Shown: positions 35,448 through 47,546 of the stretch, in pieces
Layout: the number at the start of each line of letters is the position of its first letter
Numbering within the stretch: the stretch's first letter is position 1
Assembly: GCF_031755915.1 (NCBI RefSeq)
Contig: NC_083379.1
Span: 14,245,501-14,309,500 of the forward strand
Source: Ziziphus jujuba
Taxonomy: Eukaryota > Streptophyta > Magnoliopsida > Rosales > Rhamnaceae
Reading direction: 5' to 3'
DNA: 64,000 nt
Made by a program: the position numbers and the translations under genes
The notes under the pieces: model-generated
Told to the model about the DNA's origin: nothing
The model's database searches: none
The model's input: the letters and a program-made list of their open reading frames with translations, nothing else

Positions 35448-37870
35448 TTATTACGGACGAAATATCATGCACTGTGCACCCTCGGGAATTCCCGACGAAA
35501 TCGTCGGTAATTTTTCCAGCGGGCATTTGTAGTTTCCCGACGCTTTTGTCGGGAATTACCAATGGTGAACAGTAAGCTTATTTTTTGCAAACTTTGATAC
35601 ACTTTTATTAAATTTTGGGATTTTCTCTCCTTAGTACAATTATAGAATCCCTTTTTTGCATGTTTTTTCATTCAACACACCTTAGGGGCCTTGTGGGGTA
35701 AAAAAAATTGGCAAAATAATACGCACTGTACACCCTCGGGAATTACCGACGAAACTGTCGGTAATTTTTCCAGAGGGCACTTGTAGTTTCCCGACGATTT
35801 CGTCGGGAATTACCGAGGGTGAACAGTAAGCTTATTTTTTGCAAACTTTGATACACTTTTATTAACTTTTGGGATTTTCTCTCCTTAGTACAATTATAGA
35901 ATCCATGTTTTGCATTTTTTTGCATTCAACACACCTTAGGGGCCTTGTGGGGTCCAAAAAATTGGCAAAATACGACGTACTGTACACCATCGGGACTTAC
36001 CGACAAAACTGTCGGTAATTTTTCCAGAGGGCATTTGTAGTTTCCCGACGATTTCCTCGGGAATTACTGAGGGTGAACAGTTTGCTTATTTTTTGCAAAC
36101 TTTGGATACACTTTTATTAAATTTTGGGATTTTCTTTCCTTAGTACAATTATAGAATCCCTATTTTGCATGTTTTTGCATTCAACACACCTTAGGGACCT
36201 TGTGGGGTAAAAAAAATTGGCAAAATAATACGTACTGTACACCATCGGGAATTACCGACGAAACTGTCGGTAATTTTTCCAGAGGGCATTTGTGGTTTCC
36301 CGATGATTTCCTTGGGAATTACCGAGGGTGAACAGTTTGCTTATTTTTTGCAAACTTTGGATACACTTTTATTAAATTTTGGGATTTTCTTTCCTTAGTA
36401 CAATTATAGAATCCCTATTTTGCATGTTTTTGCATTCAACACGCCTTAGGGACCTTGTGGGGTAAAAATAATTGGCAAAATATTACGTACTGTACACCAT
36501 CGGGAATTACCGACGAAACTGTCGGTAATTTTTCCAGAGGGTATTTGTAGTTTCCCGACGATTTCCTCGCGAATTACCGATGGTGAACAGTCATCAATGT
36601 TTTTGAAAAATTGGATACACTTTTATTAAATTTTGGGATTTTCTCTCTGTAGTACAATTATAGAATCCCTGTTTTGCATGTTTTTGCATTCAACACACCT
36701 TAGGGGCCTTGTGGGGTCCAAAAAATTGGTAAAATATAATGAACTGTACACCCTCGGGAATTACCGACGAAACTGTCCGTAATTTTTCCAGAAGGTATTT
36801 GTAGTTTACTGACGATTGCCTCGGGAATTCCCGAGGGTGAACAGTCATCAATTTTTTTGCAAAATTGGATACACTTTTATTAAATTTTGGGATTTTCTCT
36901 CCGTAGTACAATTATAGAATTCCTGTTTTGCATGTTTTTGCATTCAACACACCTTAGGGGCCTTGTGGGGTCCAAAAAATTGGTAAAATAATATGTACTG
37001 TACACCCTCGGGAATTACCGACAAAACTGTCGGTAAATTTTCCAGAGGGAATTTAGGGGTTACCGACGATTTCCTCGGGAATTACCGAGGGTGAACAGTC
37101 ATCAATGTTTTTGCAAAATTTGATACACTTTTATTAAATTTTGGGATTTTCTCTCTCTAGTACAATTATAGAATCCCTGTTTTACATGTTTTTGCATTCA
37201 ACACACCTTAGGGGCCTTGTGGGGTCCAAAAAATTGGTAAAATAATATGTACTGTACACCCTCGGGAATTACCGACGAAACTGTCGGTAACTTTTCCAGA
37301 AGGAATTTAGGGGTTACCGACGATTTCCTCGGGAATTACCGAGGGTGAACAGTCATCAATGTTTTTGCAAAATTTGATACACTTTTATTAAATTTTGGGA
37401 TTTTCTCTCTGTAGTACAATTATAGAATCCCTGTTTTGCATGTTTTTGCATTCAACACACCTTAGGGGCCTTGTGGGGTCCAAAAACATTGGTAAAATAA
37501 TATGTACTGTACACCCTCGGGAATTACCGACGAAACTGTCGGTAATTATTCCAGAGGGAATTTAGGGGTTACCGACGATTTCCTCGGGAATTACCGAGGG
37601 TGAACAGTCATCAATGTTTTTGCAAAATTTGATACACTTTTTTTTATTAAATTTTGGGATTTTCTCTCCGTAGTACAATAATAGAATCCCTGTTTTGCAT
37701 GTTTTTGCATTCAACACACCTTAGGGGCCTTGTGGGGTCCAAAACATTGCTAAAATATAATGAACTGTACAACCTAGGGAATTACCGACGAAACTGTCGG
37801 TAAAATTTCCAGAGGGAATTTGGGTGGTTACCGACAATTTACTCGGGACTTACCGAGCGTGAACAGTTAT
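35448..37870 (+). repeat. Right arm of inverted tandem array (about 9.5 monomers of ~254 bp)
   Basis: GTGAACAG marks ten monomers at about 35565, 35819, 36073, 36329, 36583, 36837, 37091, 37345, 37600 and 37859, a spacing of 254-259 bp. Each monomer has two short dyads, CCGACGAAACTGTCGG and TTCCTCGGGAATTACCGAGG-like. Between them lie AATTTTGGGATTTTCTCTCC, TAGTACAATTATAGAATCCC, TTGCATTCAACACACCTTAG and GGCCTTGTGGGGT. It lies between the 3' ends of the convergent protease and transposase genes. Confidence 0.93.
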
Positions 37871-38300
37871 CAGTTTTGTTGCAAAATTTGATACACTTTA
37901 ATAATGCTACATTTAGCATGTTATTGGTTGGAACACACATGATTGAAGTTGCAGGATGGAATTGTTGTGAGTCTTTTACGACGGTGTACAAATGTCAATT
38001 ACCGATGATGCATTGGTCATTACCATTGGGCAGTAATATCATCCATGCAATAGTAAGAAACATACAAACAACTGAACCAAAAATTGAAGACGGAATGATA
38101 TGTTATCAAAACAATACGACAGATGAATTTGACAATAAAAGAACACATAAAGCCAACGTCTATTACGCCAAAACACATGTTACGCGGTTAACCAACTAAT
38201 TGCATTCCTGACTACATTTCATACACACGCATACCACATAACATGGCCTCATTGTTTGAATATAGCATCATGCGATTGATGGGAGTTCGTTTCAGTGGTG

Positions 38301-40898
38301 CTATTGGTTGTTAGTGCGATCAAGAGGTACGGCGGCGGAGCATGATCGGCTGGTGTGACCAACCTGTTTGCACCTCCCGCATCTATATTGATGACGCTCC
38401 TCTCCTTGAGATTGAATCCTCTTCTTTCTCGGTTTTCCTGACTGTTTGCCAATTTTAGGTGGAAGTACAACCTGGTTTATGACTTCATCTGGAGCATGCC
38501 ACTGACATTTATCTCCAAGTGGATATATGGTTTCTGAATATGCATAACGGAGTGAGTCAACTGAGTAATGCGCCGAGCAAAGGAAATATGGAGAAATATG
38601 TCGATGCTTACATGCTGCAATTGCATGGACACAAGGAAATCCATCAATGTCAAATTCCTTGCATGAGCACGTCTTATTTTCTAAGTTAACAACTCCAACG
38701 AACATGCCATGGCCAACAACTTGAAACTCATATAAGTTCATTGGCATAACACGTAAGCCTCTGCCATTATTTGAGCGGTCCTGCATGATTTTTTCCAACC
38801 AATTAGTAACAGGAGTTTGCATTGCAGCAGCGTTAGTTCGACGTTCATACCACCACCTTTGCAAGACATCACGAATGTGATCTAGTAATGGCAAAACAGG
38901 TTTATCCCTAGCATCAATAAGCACAGAGTTCATGCTTTCTGCAATGTTAGTTGTCATTATGTTGTATCTATTGCCCGGAAAATGTGATCTGGCCCATTTT
39001 GAAGGACTTGCATCCTTGAGATATTGTACAGCTTCAATACTAACCCCTTCTAAAAGCTGCATGGCCGTATCAAAATCCTCAACAATATATGCTCTAGCTG
39101 CATCATTAAAAGTTAATATAATCACGTTGACATTACCTTTAAACTTCTTAGCACGTAAATTTGTACCAAGATGATATGTGCAGTGGCCATGGTGATTATT
39201 AGGGAAAACTGTACGTATTGCTTTTGCAATGCTCTTGTGTCTATCCGATATAAAAGCTATATTCGGATCATCCCCAAATGCTTCTTTAAAGCTCTCAAAA
39301 AACCATGTGTAAGCCGCATCCGTCTCCCCAGGGCCTATTCCATAAGCAAGTGGATAAATTTGATTGTTCCCATACAAACATGATGCAATATATAACAAAC
39401 CTCTATATCTATTCTTCAGTGTAGTTCCATCGACAGCTACGACTCTCCGCATATGCTGGAACCCTCTAATGCTAGCTCCAAGTGCCATGAAAAAATATAA
39501 AAATCTGTTTTGATCATCAGTTTCAATTCGAGTAAACGTGCCCGGATTTTTGCTCTTCAAAACGTGACTCTATAAAGGAAGTTTTGCATATGATGTGCCC
39601 CACAAACCCGATAGTGCAACTTCCTTAGCAGCCCATGCTTTGTTGTAGCTTATGTTTACTCCGTAATTAGAGCGAATGTCATGCACGATATCTCGAGGTT
39701 TGTATTGCCTTGAAATCCCATCAAACATTGGCTGGATGATGTCTCCGATAACTGAACTTGTTGCTTGACGATGATCCCTTTTCATGATATTTAAAGAGCA
39801 AATATGCTCATCTTTGAAGGCCCTAATCATGAAGGCCTCTGTATTATCACCATGTAGTTTGGTAGCACGCATTCGCCACACGCAATTGTCGTTTGCACAT
39901 ACAACCTCATATCAGACTCTATCCGACTTCTTGACCTTGAATTCAAAATTTCTCCTTAGTGTATAAAGACTAATCTTCTTCTGTAGCACATTCTTACTCG
40001 CAAAGATTTGGTTGATTCGAATGATTTCATGGGCATTGACGGATGAGAAGCGATGGTTGACCCTACGTTCAGCCATGGTTGCTGTCGAATCCTGTCGAAT
40101 GTCCAAATGGTTTTCGGTACAAGGAGAGGCAAGCACATCATCATTCACATTATCAATTGGAGTACTACCATAAGGAGACTCACCATGTCGACTATCACCA
40201 GCTGAAAGTCCTGAATGTTGGGTCCAACAAATGTCTCATAACCCATCTTCACTACGATCAGTGTTGACCTCAACCTCAAATTGTTCATCTTGATCATAAT
40301 CATGTCCACGATAATCATTCAAATCATTAATGTCGAAGTGCTCGTTATCATGATCATGTTCCGCAGATTGCACATTGTTTTCACACATTTGATTTTCAGA
40401 GAATCCAGGTTGAGTTTCCGGCACATGAATTTCGATCGCTGGGGACTGCATGTCGGCATCAGAGGTACAAGTAGCTATCTCGGGAATTGCAGATAGTGGG
40501 GCAATAGTCATAAATCCTGAACTTGTAGGTATCCTATTCACCACACATCCAGCAGTATCAATACTCTTTGGAACCCTGGATAACACATCAACAATAAGTG
40601 GAGATCTGTCTTGAGGTCTGTGTGAACTATACTCTTCTATAAAACTTTGTAGGTCTTCATCATTTTCCACAATGTACGGCTCACATGACAAACACACATG
40701 GTATATGAACTTGAAGATTAATTGATGTTGTGTAGAATCTAAGTTGAGAGCGTTGTAGACAACATCTTCAAGTTCGGCCAACGTACAATTCCTTTTGATA
40801 CGTATAATCTTCGTTCTTTGACGTTGGTATCTCCAGGTACCTTCAGAACATACACTCCATGTTCCATCGTAGAACAGTAAAACTGAAATTTGTGACAT
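38301..40898 (-). pseudogene. MURA-type MULE transposase with three in-frame stops
   Basis: One continuous minus-strand frame of 866 codons from Met at 40898 (or 40919) to the stop at 38301, broken by TGA at 40236-40238, TGA at 39912-39914 and TAG at 39570-39572. N-terminus: a PB1/ubiquitin-like region (LLFYDGTWSVCSEGTW), then an acidic linker. Next is the MuDR-type DNA-binding region (FEFKVKKSDRV, CVWRMRATK, HICSLNIMKRDHRQATS). Then the MULE transposase core with AVDGTTLKNRYRG, FISDRHKSIAKAI and HGHCTYHL. Then a SWIM zinc finger (CSCKEFDIDGFPCVH) and a CCHC knuckle (CGRCKQVGHTSRSC). In this family the enzyme binds the TIRs and cuts and inserts the element in the nucleus. The stops make a full-length product unlikely. 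Confidence 0.93.
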
Positions 40899-40919
40899 TG
40901 AGCACAAAGAGTTTACCAA

Positions 40920-42939
40920 TTCAAAACATACTAAGTATCTACTTCTGCAATCGTAGAATCTTTGCTGGAAGGTTTAACTATAATCCTGAAGCAAAAGTAA
41001 TGAAAAAATACAAATACATTTTTAGTAAATGAGTACATAAAATAAGCCAAACAATTATGTTATTAACGCCTACTGGAATAGCATTTTAAATACAAATACA
41101 AATGCATTTTCAGTAAATGAGTAAAGATAAAATAGGAATGCATTTTATGTAAATGAGTACAAATACTGATTAAGGGAAAAATGTTGCCATATATGTACAC
41201 ATATTTATATTTATAACACACCCTGTGAAATCTGATAGAAGGTACTAGCTGCTGGATAGAGAAGACAAACGAGTTTTGTAGTTGGTCAATGTTTTCCCTT
41301 TCTGACCATGTAAATGTTATTTTTTTAATACAATATTGACTAATTAAATTCTTATTCTTAGGCTAATATATAAATATATATATATATATATATTTATTAA
41401 TTAAATCGATCCATTGAAAGGTCTAATGCTCTAAATTTGACCTCGATATCATCTTTCTATGAATTCAAACAAAACATTTTTGATTCATTTTTATAATATT
41501 ATATTTAATTTTTTGTTCATAGTTTATAACGCCTCCTTTGTTCGTACCAATTCATACTTTTTCCTCACTACTAGTATTGTGATAAGGCTAAGTCATTATT
41601 TGATTTTGACTTTATCTATCACCTATACGTAAAATATATTTTAGGAAATTTTTTTCGTAAAATCAATTAACAAAACTAATATGAAGTATATTGTATTTAT
41701 TTTTTGCCTTACTTATTAAGCCATTTATGTTTACTATTGGGAGTTCATGATTTCAAAACATTAAGATGGAAAAAATTTATTATAAATGATAAAAAAAATT
41801 ATGTAAAGAAGTAGCATAAAGCCAAATTATGTATATATATATATATGTATATATATCCATATACCAGGTAATCGTTAACTCCGATCTGCAGAAACGTACA
41901 ATTTAATTACATCCTTTTGAAGTGTATGGGCTCCACAATGAATATTTTCAGATGATGCAGGGAGAGTGAACTGAACTGAAGAGATTTTGGGATTTTCTGC
42001 AATGTTCGTCAATGCAAAGAAAGAAGGCTGAAAGGTACCCAACCAACAAAAGAGAAAGAGAGAGGAAGACACAGTATACATTTAATGTGGTAGCAGGATA
42101 GAAGTTAATGGGGTAGATAGAAATGAGGGATGGTCAAAAAAGTTGTTTTAATATTATCACCTGTATTCGAGACAGTCAATGAGAAAGCTGTTATTTTTAC
42201 TTTACACTTTCATAGGTATCCATGTATTTAAATAGTTTACAAAAGCCAGACAATTAATTCCCTCCTAACAAGTCTCATTTGGACATACTACCATGGAGCC
42301 ATTCATGTAAAAGTGATTGATACCATCCATTTAAATTATCATCCTTCTTATTTATTGCTTCTCCACATATCAAATGATATGGATAATTTAATAATGAAAT
42401 TGGATCCTTACACATCATATTGACACGAGAATCAAGTACAAAAACTAAAAACAAAATCTGAATATGGAAGAAATTGGATCCTTTCACAAATATGGAAGTT
42501 TCCTTTTTTTTTTTTTTCTTTTTTGTTTATTACATTTTGGTATCTTTTTTTCTACAAAAATCCAGCTGAACACAACTCTATAATTCCTATGTTCCAAGAT
42601 TATGTATAAGATTCGAAACATATTGGATACAAAGTCCTACAAGGTAGCAGACACGGCAAGACTTTGCTGGCATACCTCATGCTGAACCAGAATCCTGATA
42701 TCCCAAACAAAAATATATAAAAGAAAGAAAAAATTTGTGAAAAATTAAGTGAAAATTCAAACTCCAATGCATGTTATCAACTGGCCCAGCATGAAGGATT
42801 CTTTTCACATATACCAGGTTAGGCCATCTGCCTCTGTGCTAATAAGCCTTTGCAATTCAAATTTTTTTATGATGCTGAAGAATGATGCCTAAAATTCACA
42901 CAGCAGCATGCATCTCTAGCCGTCTTCGTGCTAAGATTT
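40920..42939. other. Upstream region of the transposase and MULE interior, no gene
   Basis: AT-rich with AT repeats near 41375-41392 and 41830-41857. Short open frames here are not convincing. The transposase promoter should lie in 40920-41300. Confidence 0.5.
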
Positions 42940-43184
42940 TCAAATTTGTTCAGAATGCTTTAAAGCAACCTGTGTGTCCACCGTTCTTGTGTCATGCTTT
43001 CTCTTGCTTCGTCTCTTTGATCTAGATGTGCGGGTCTTTGTAGGATGCTTTACAGCATGCTCTTGGATGCCCAACACTACATTTTCATTGGTAGGGAGTT
43101 CAGGAGGGGCATCAGGCCATGGTGTGCGTTTTGATGGTACAGTGACCTCCAGAGGAGGATCAATTATCCATCTGTAAAGAGACC
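42940..43184 (-). pseudogene. Exon-like captured fragment, basic C-terminus, family not recognised
   Basis: A minus-strand exon-like frame following a pyrimidine-rich stretch and TTTACAG (acceptor at 43185). It reads RWIIDPPLEVTVPSKRTPWP, then DAPPELPTNENVVLGIQEHA and a basic tail KTRTSRSKRRSKRKHDTRTV, and stops at 42940. The composition is protein-like and unlike its surroundings. Upstream exon-like pieces at 43917-43967 and 44116-44211 do not join it in a consistent phase, which argues for captured, decayed host sequence rather than a working gene. Confidence 0.45.
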
Positions 43185-44115
43185 ACACTAATGTCAAATG
43201 CATGTGCATAGGAAGAGATTCTGCTAAATGAATTTTAATTAAATAGGCAATTGACTGTCATGATTTTTGTGTGTCAATGATATATATTGAAATTTAGATG
43301 GCTTGATGAGGGGTGGGGGGAAAAAAGGCATTTCCATATGACAAAATTATTGACTAAAGGTAAAGATTTGCTGAACCAAAGTAAAATAAAAAGAAGCATG
43401 CTACATAAAATCATAGTACAATTATATAAGTCAATTGTTTAAAGGATTGTAGTCAAATTGCAAGTAAGAAAGCCCTTGGGAATGAGGTCAGAGGACTGAA
43501 CAGAAATACATTGAAATGCCACACCAATACCACTTGACCACTTGAAACAATGCAATGACATTCACTTGAAAAGAGAAGTTGAGCATCATTGTCACATTCA
43601 CAGGGAGGTTACTAATTTTAAGTTCTACCCATGTGTGATATTCAAAATCACAATTTCACAGCCACAATTTTATGCTTTGAAAATAAATTAGAGACGCATA
43701 GTACTTAGAAATTGAAGGATATAACAGCAGAAAGTTTAACATGACAAGAGTATTACAAAACATTTCTGTATATGATCATTGGCACTGTTGACTCCATCTA
43801 TGCTTCAAATTTTTTAAACAACCATGACAGCTTTCAGAATGCAAAAATCATATGCACTATAAAATGGAAAATGGATTGGAGACACAATAGGAAAGAAGAT
43901 ATGGTACCTGTAGGGCCAAACCATAACCGCCATTCACATCTTGCTCGAAATAAAGTAACTGGAAAATAAAGCAATTAGATTATAAATTTAATGTCACATC
44001 AGCAACACAAAAGAAAATGCAGATGCAGAGAGAGAGAGAGAGAGTTCATAGTCATCAAACATGGTATATAAACAATTTAAATGCAAAAATATGAAATATA
44101 CATACCTTAAATTTG

Positions 44116-44211
44116 CTTTGTGCATTTGAAGTAACTCTTACTACAATACCACACTCGGCTTGTTGCTCATTGATCGTAACACCAAAGAAATGAGCATTTT
44201 GCTTATCCACC
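44116..44211 (-). pseudogene. Exon-like captured fragment, family not recognised
   Basis: After TTTTGTTGCAG on the minus strand comes an open frame reading VDKQNAHFFGVTINEQQAEC, then GIVVRVTSNAQSKFK, ending at a good donor (AAG followed by GTATGT). Clear acceptor and donor sites and balanced composition suggest a real ancestral exon. I do not recognise the protein. Confidence 0.45.
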
Positions 44212-44287
44212 TGCAACAAAACAAAATCAACCAAACGGAAAATTCCAGAAAGAATGAAAGTCCATGATAACAAACATGAAAGCACCT

Positions 44288-44375
44288 TTCCACTAACTGA
44301 TGACAGAATGGAATGTATCCCTAGTTGGCTGTACTCCATCCAGCATCATATCATCATACATATCTCTCAGCAAGA
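44288..44375 (-). pseudogene. Short PPR-like captured fragment
   Basis: A minus-strand reading with DDMMLDGVQPTRDTFHSVI followed by a stop resembles a pentatricopeptide-repeat segment (…DMMLDGVQPTRDTFHSLI… type). It is too short to be functional and lies within 0.6 kb of the MULE right end. Confidence 0.4.
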
Positions 44376-44742
44376 AATGCCTACCACCACCGTTATTAAA
44401 AAAAAAAAAAAAACAGAACACAACTTTCACAATTTCTCCCAAAAAAAAAAAATTCCCAAAACCACTAAAAGAAAATCAAAATTAGAGCTGTTGCCTACCT
44501 GTTGCTTCTGCTTCTGCTTCTAGGGCTCTCTAAAATCCTGCAGTTTTCTCTCTGAGTCGCCTCTTCACCATCTCCTTCAAAACGTGCAGTCTCCACGCTT
44601 ACAATCCGACCGATTCATGAAAGGAAACAGAGGGCTCCTAAGGTCTGGTTATGGATAAAGAGATGGAGGGGAAAAGTCGAAGAAAGAAAAGAAAAAAACA
44701 TATAAAAAGAAAAAACATAAGGGTATTTTGGGATTTTAAAAG

Positions 44743-44829
44743 ATTGGAGGGGTAGATTAAAAAAGAAATGAATTGAGGGGGCAAAATTCATGAAGCTCGG
44801 TCCTATGGGGGTATTGGGCCAAATTCCCC
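44743..44829 (-). repeat. Right terminal inverted repeat of the MULE
   Basis: Reverse complement begins GGGGAATTTGGCCCAATA and matches 28311-28395. It ends at 44829, directly before the second TTTTATTAA copy (44830-44838). Confidence 0.95.
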
Positions 44830-44838
44830 TTTTATTAA
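44830..44838. repeat. Right 9-bp target-site duplication of the MULE
   Basis: TTTTATTAA, identical to 28302-28310. Confidence 0.9.
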
Positions 44839-47251
44839 ATGCTGTTGGGCACTTTTGTGGAAAGGCTTGATAACGTAGACCCATCATCATATGGCCCCCC
44901 ATGTATATGTAATTTCTGACATGTTTATGTGGCCCAAAATAAAAAAAATTTGGGTTGAAACTAACTGGATCTTAAAAGAATAAGCTAGATGAAAATTGGT
45001 GCCATCTTAAGAAACATGCCTAGGTGGGTGGCACAAAGCTACTCTTAAACAATGGGAATTTGACTTTAAAACCTTTGCTAGATTTGACATTTCTATAAGG
45101 ACGCTCTAGCCAATATCCATAGATATTTAGATTAAAGTTCTTTTTAAATGGATGTCTCGAGTGTGTTCCTCAATAGTTATTTGCAAGAAGAAAAAGAAGA
45201 GAAACACATGCAGAGCAACTAAAAGGATTTGAGAGCTGTAATAAACTTACTCATGTATACAAATCGAGAAAAACTCTGTGGCTTGAAGCAAGCTCATAGA
45301 GCTTAGTATGAAACTTTATTCACTAGCCAACAAAAGAAAAAAGAAAAGAAAAAAAATAATAAATAAATAAATGAAAAATAAAAAAGGACAAGTGTGGATC
45401 AAGGAAGAGTTGAAAAGCTAAGACTTTGGGAGTGGTAGTATAGGTTGGGTATAGTTTAGGCACGTCTATTGTAGATTGATAAGTTTTCAAGAGAAAAAGC
45501 GCTTCAAAAAAAGTTTTCAAGAGAGAAAGCATTGTAGTGAGCCATATGTCTTTAATTACTTTTGTAGTATGCCAAAGGAAGAGTCGAAGGGATTGAAAAA
45601 TATAGATTGTACATTTGCAATTTTCTAAAACCCATTGCGTATTTATAAGTTTAAAGAATAAGAAAGGCAAATTTTCAAGCTTCAATATGAACTTCAAATG
45701 AAAATCAAAGACCAAAATAAGGCAAGAAATTTGGACTCCAACCTACCATCATCGTTTAGGTATAAGGCTTTGTCATACTTATGAAATTATAAAAAAAAAA
45801 GATGTATGCAAATTATATACCCAATCGATGCAGATGGATTCATCATCATCGTTCTAGGTTGCAATGTTTATAAACTTTGTTTTTATGCCAGCACACACAA
45901 AAAAAAAAAAATAATAATAAATAATAAATAAAAAATAAAAAAAATAAAAAAAAAAGGAACAAATGAAGCATTGAAAAGGCAAGGGATTGACAAACGACAA
46001 CAAAAGGACTCATCTAGAAGAGGCTTTTAGGTTACAGAAGGTCCTAACCAATTAGGAAGTAGCCCCTTAAACTATTTCACCAAACGTCCCAAACATTCAT
46101 AAAGTCTAGCTTATAATTATACTAAAAGTGAGATTTGAATGAGTGATTTTTGCTAAAAAATAAAAAAAGACGTACAAAATGAGTTTTTTTTCTTCGTTTC
46201 CGTTCCATTCAGACCTTGTAGGCCTTGGGCTTTTATTTGGCATTTGTAATTTGTTGAAATGGGAAAAGAGGAAATATGAATTTTCGTGGAATGAAATTTT
46301 GAAAGTGAGAAAGGAGGCACAAAAACCTTAATCGATAGAATTGCATGTATTCTAATGGATTTGGTTAGAAAATCCTAGGTAGTTGATGTAGGCATACAAT
46401 AAAAGTCCATCCACACCAAGTAATCGTGCAAATTCTCTCTACTATAAGCATGTATTATGATTAAAAAAAAAAAAAAGTATATATTTACTTTCTATATGTT
46501 CAATTTGAATGCATAATTTAAATTGTTCGAATCGGTAAAGCATATATTACAAAAAGAAAAAAGAAAAAAAAAGATAATTTATCTTTCTTATGCTCGTTAA
46601 ATTATTTTTTCTATTTTGAACTTTCCATTTTTTTTTTATTATTTATTTTCATTTTTAGTTATTTCTTTTTATATCGATATGGATATTTCTATTAACTAAT
46701 ATTTCCATATAATTGAACTCTCTCTATATATGTCGATATTTCAAAAAGTTAAATTGTTAATAAAATGCCAAAATTACATTTGGATTGGTTTGCTTTTCTC
46801 GTAATTTCATAATGTATGTGCATCACTCCTTGCGTACGTACGTCGACCTGTGAATTCTTATTTCCTAATCCTATAATAAAAATGGAAGTCAGCTACCCTA
46901 AAGTCCTGCATATAATAAATCACGCATTACCTGTGAGAAATATTCACTTCATTATGCTTCCTCTTGCTAAAATGTCATTATATCTATTTACCAAGATTAC
47001 TTAACTATTAATTAAAAACAAACGTGTGTTTCATGTTGGAAAAAAAGAGAAGGAAATTTTTCCAAAGTTCATGCAATATATCATTTTTTTTTTTTTGGGG
47101 TAATTTCATGCAATATATTATGGGGACGACTATTCTTCTGGAATTTAAACAATGAAAGTAGGTAGCCTATTTAGACAAATAGACATATATTACATGATTT
47201 TGATACATACGCTAAGAACTCCACGAGCAACTTATGTGTGGAAACCATTCA

Positions 47252-47295
<44 letters not shown>

Positions 47296-47546
47296 GTATA
47301 GAAACCAATTGCTTATGTTATCTGTCATATTAATAATTTAAAAGCTTTTGTACATTAGTTAAATAATTATACATTGTTTAAATTTTTGATAAAAACTTAA
47401 ATAAATAGGAAAAGAATAACCTATAAAATTTGTATGAATTATTATTAGTAGCTCATTGACATTTTCTAAAATTAATTGATAGAAATTTTTTTCTGTTATG
47501 TGATAGTTGATGTGATAGGTTTTTTTGTTTTTGTTTTTGTTTTAAA

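Larger units (their letters stand above)
28311..44829. mobile_element. Large Mutator-like element (MULE), about 16.5 kb, with TIRs, transposase, Ulp1 protease and captured host fragments
   Basis: Bounded by matching terminal inverted repeats (28311-28395 and 44743-44829) and a 9-bp target duplication. Inside are a MURA-type transposase (minus), a DUF1985/Ulp1 protease gene (plus) convergent with it, a 3.5-kb inverted tandem array between the two, and pieces of host genes near both ends. MULEs carrying a Ulp1-like second gene are known from plants (for example Kaonashi/KI-MULE and CUMULE). This copy is decayed: three in-frame stops in the transposase, one frameshift and one stop in the protease gene. 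The near-perfect TIRs and intact target duplication show it still stands as a single insertion. Confidence 0.92.

Noticed and set aside
34975..35925. Several 60-93-codon ORFs with nearly identical peptides on both strands
   Set aside because: They are translations of the inverted tandem array monomers, not proteins.
34300..37870. CRISPR array
   Set aside because: Monomers of about 254 bp repeat along their full length with no unique spacers, and the DNA is plant nuclear; it is an inverted tandem repeat.
45323..45715. 130-codon minus-strand ORF
   Set aside because: Phe/Leu-rich translation of AT-rich DNA; no domain, splice context or promoter seen.
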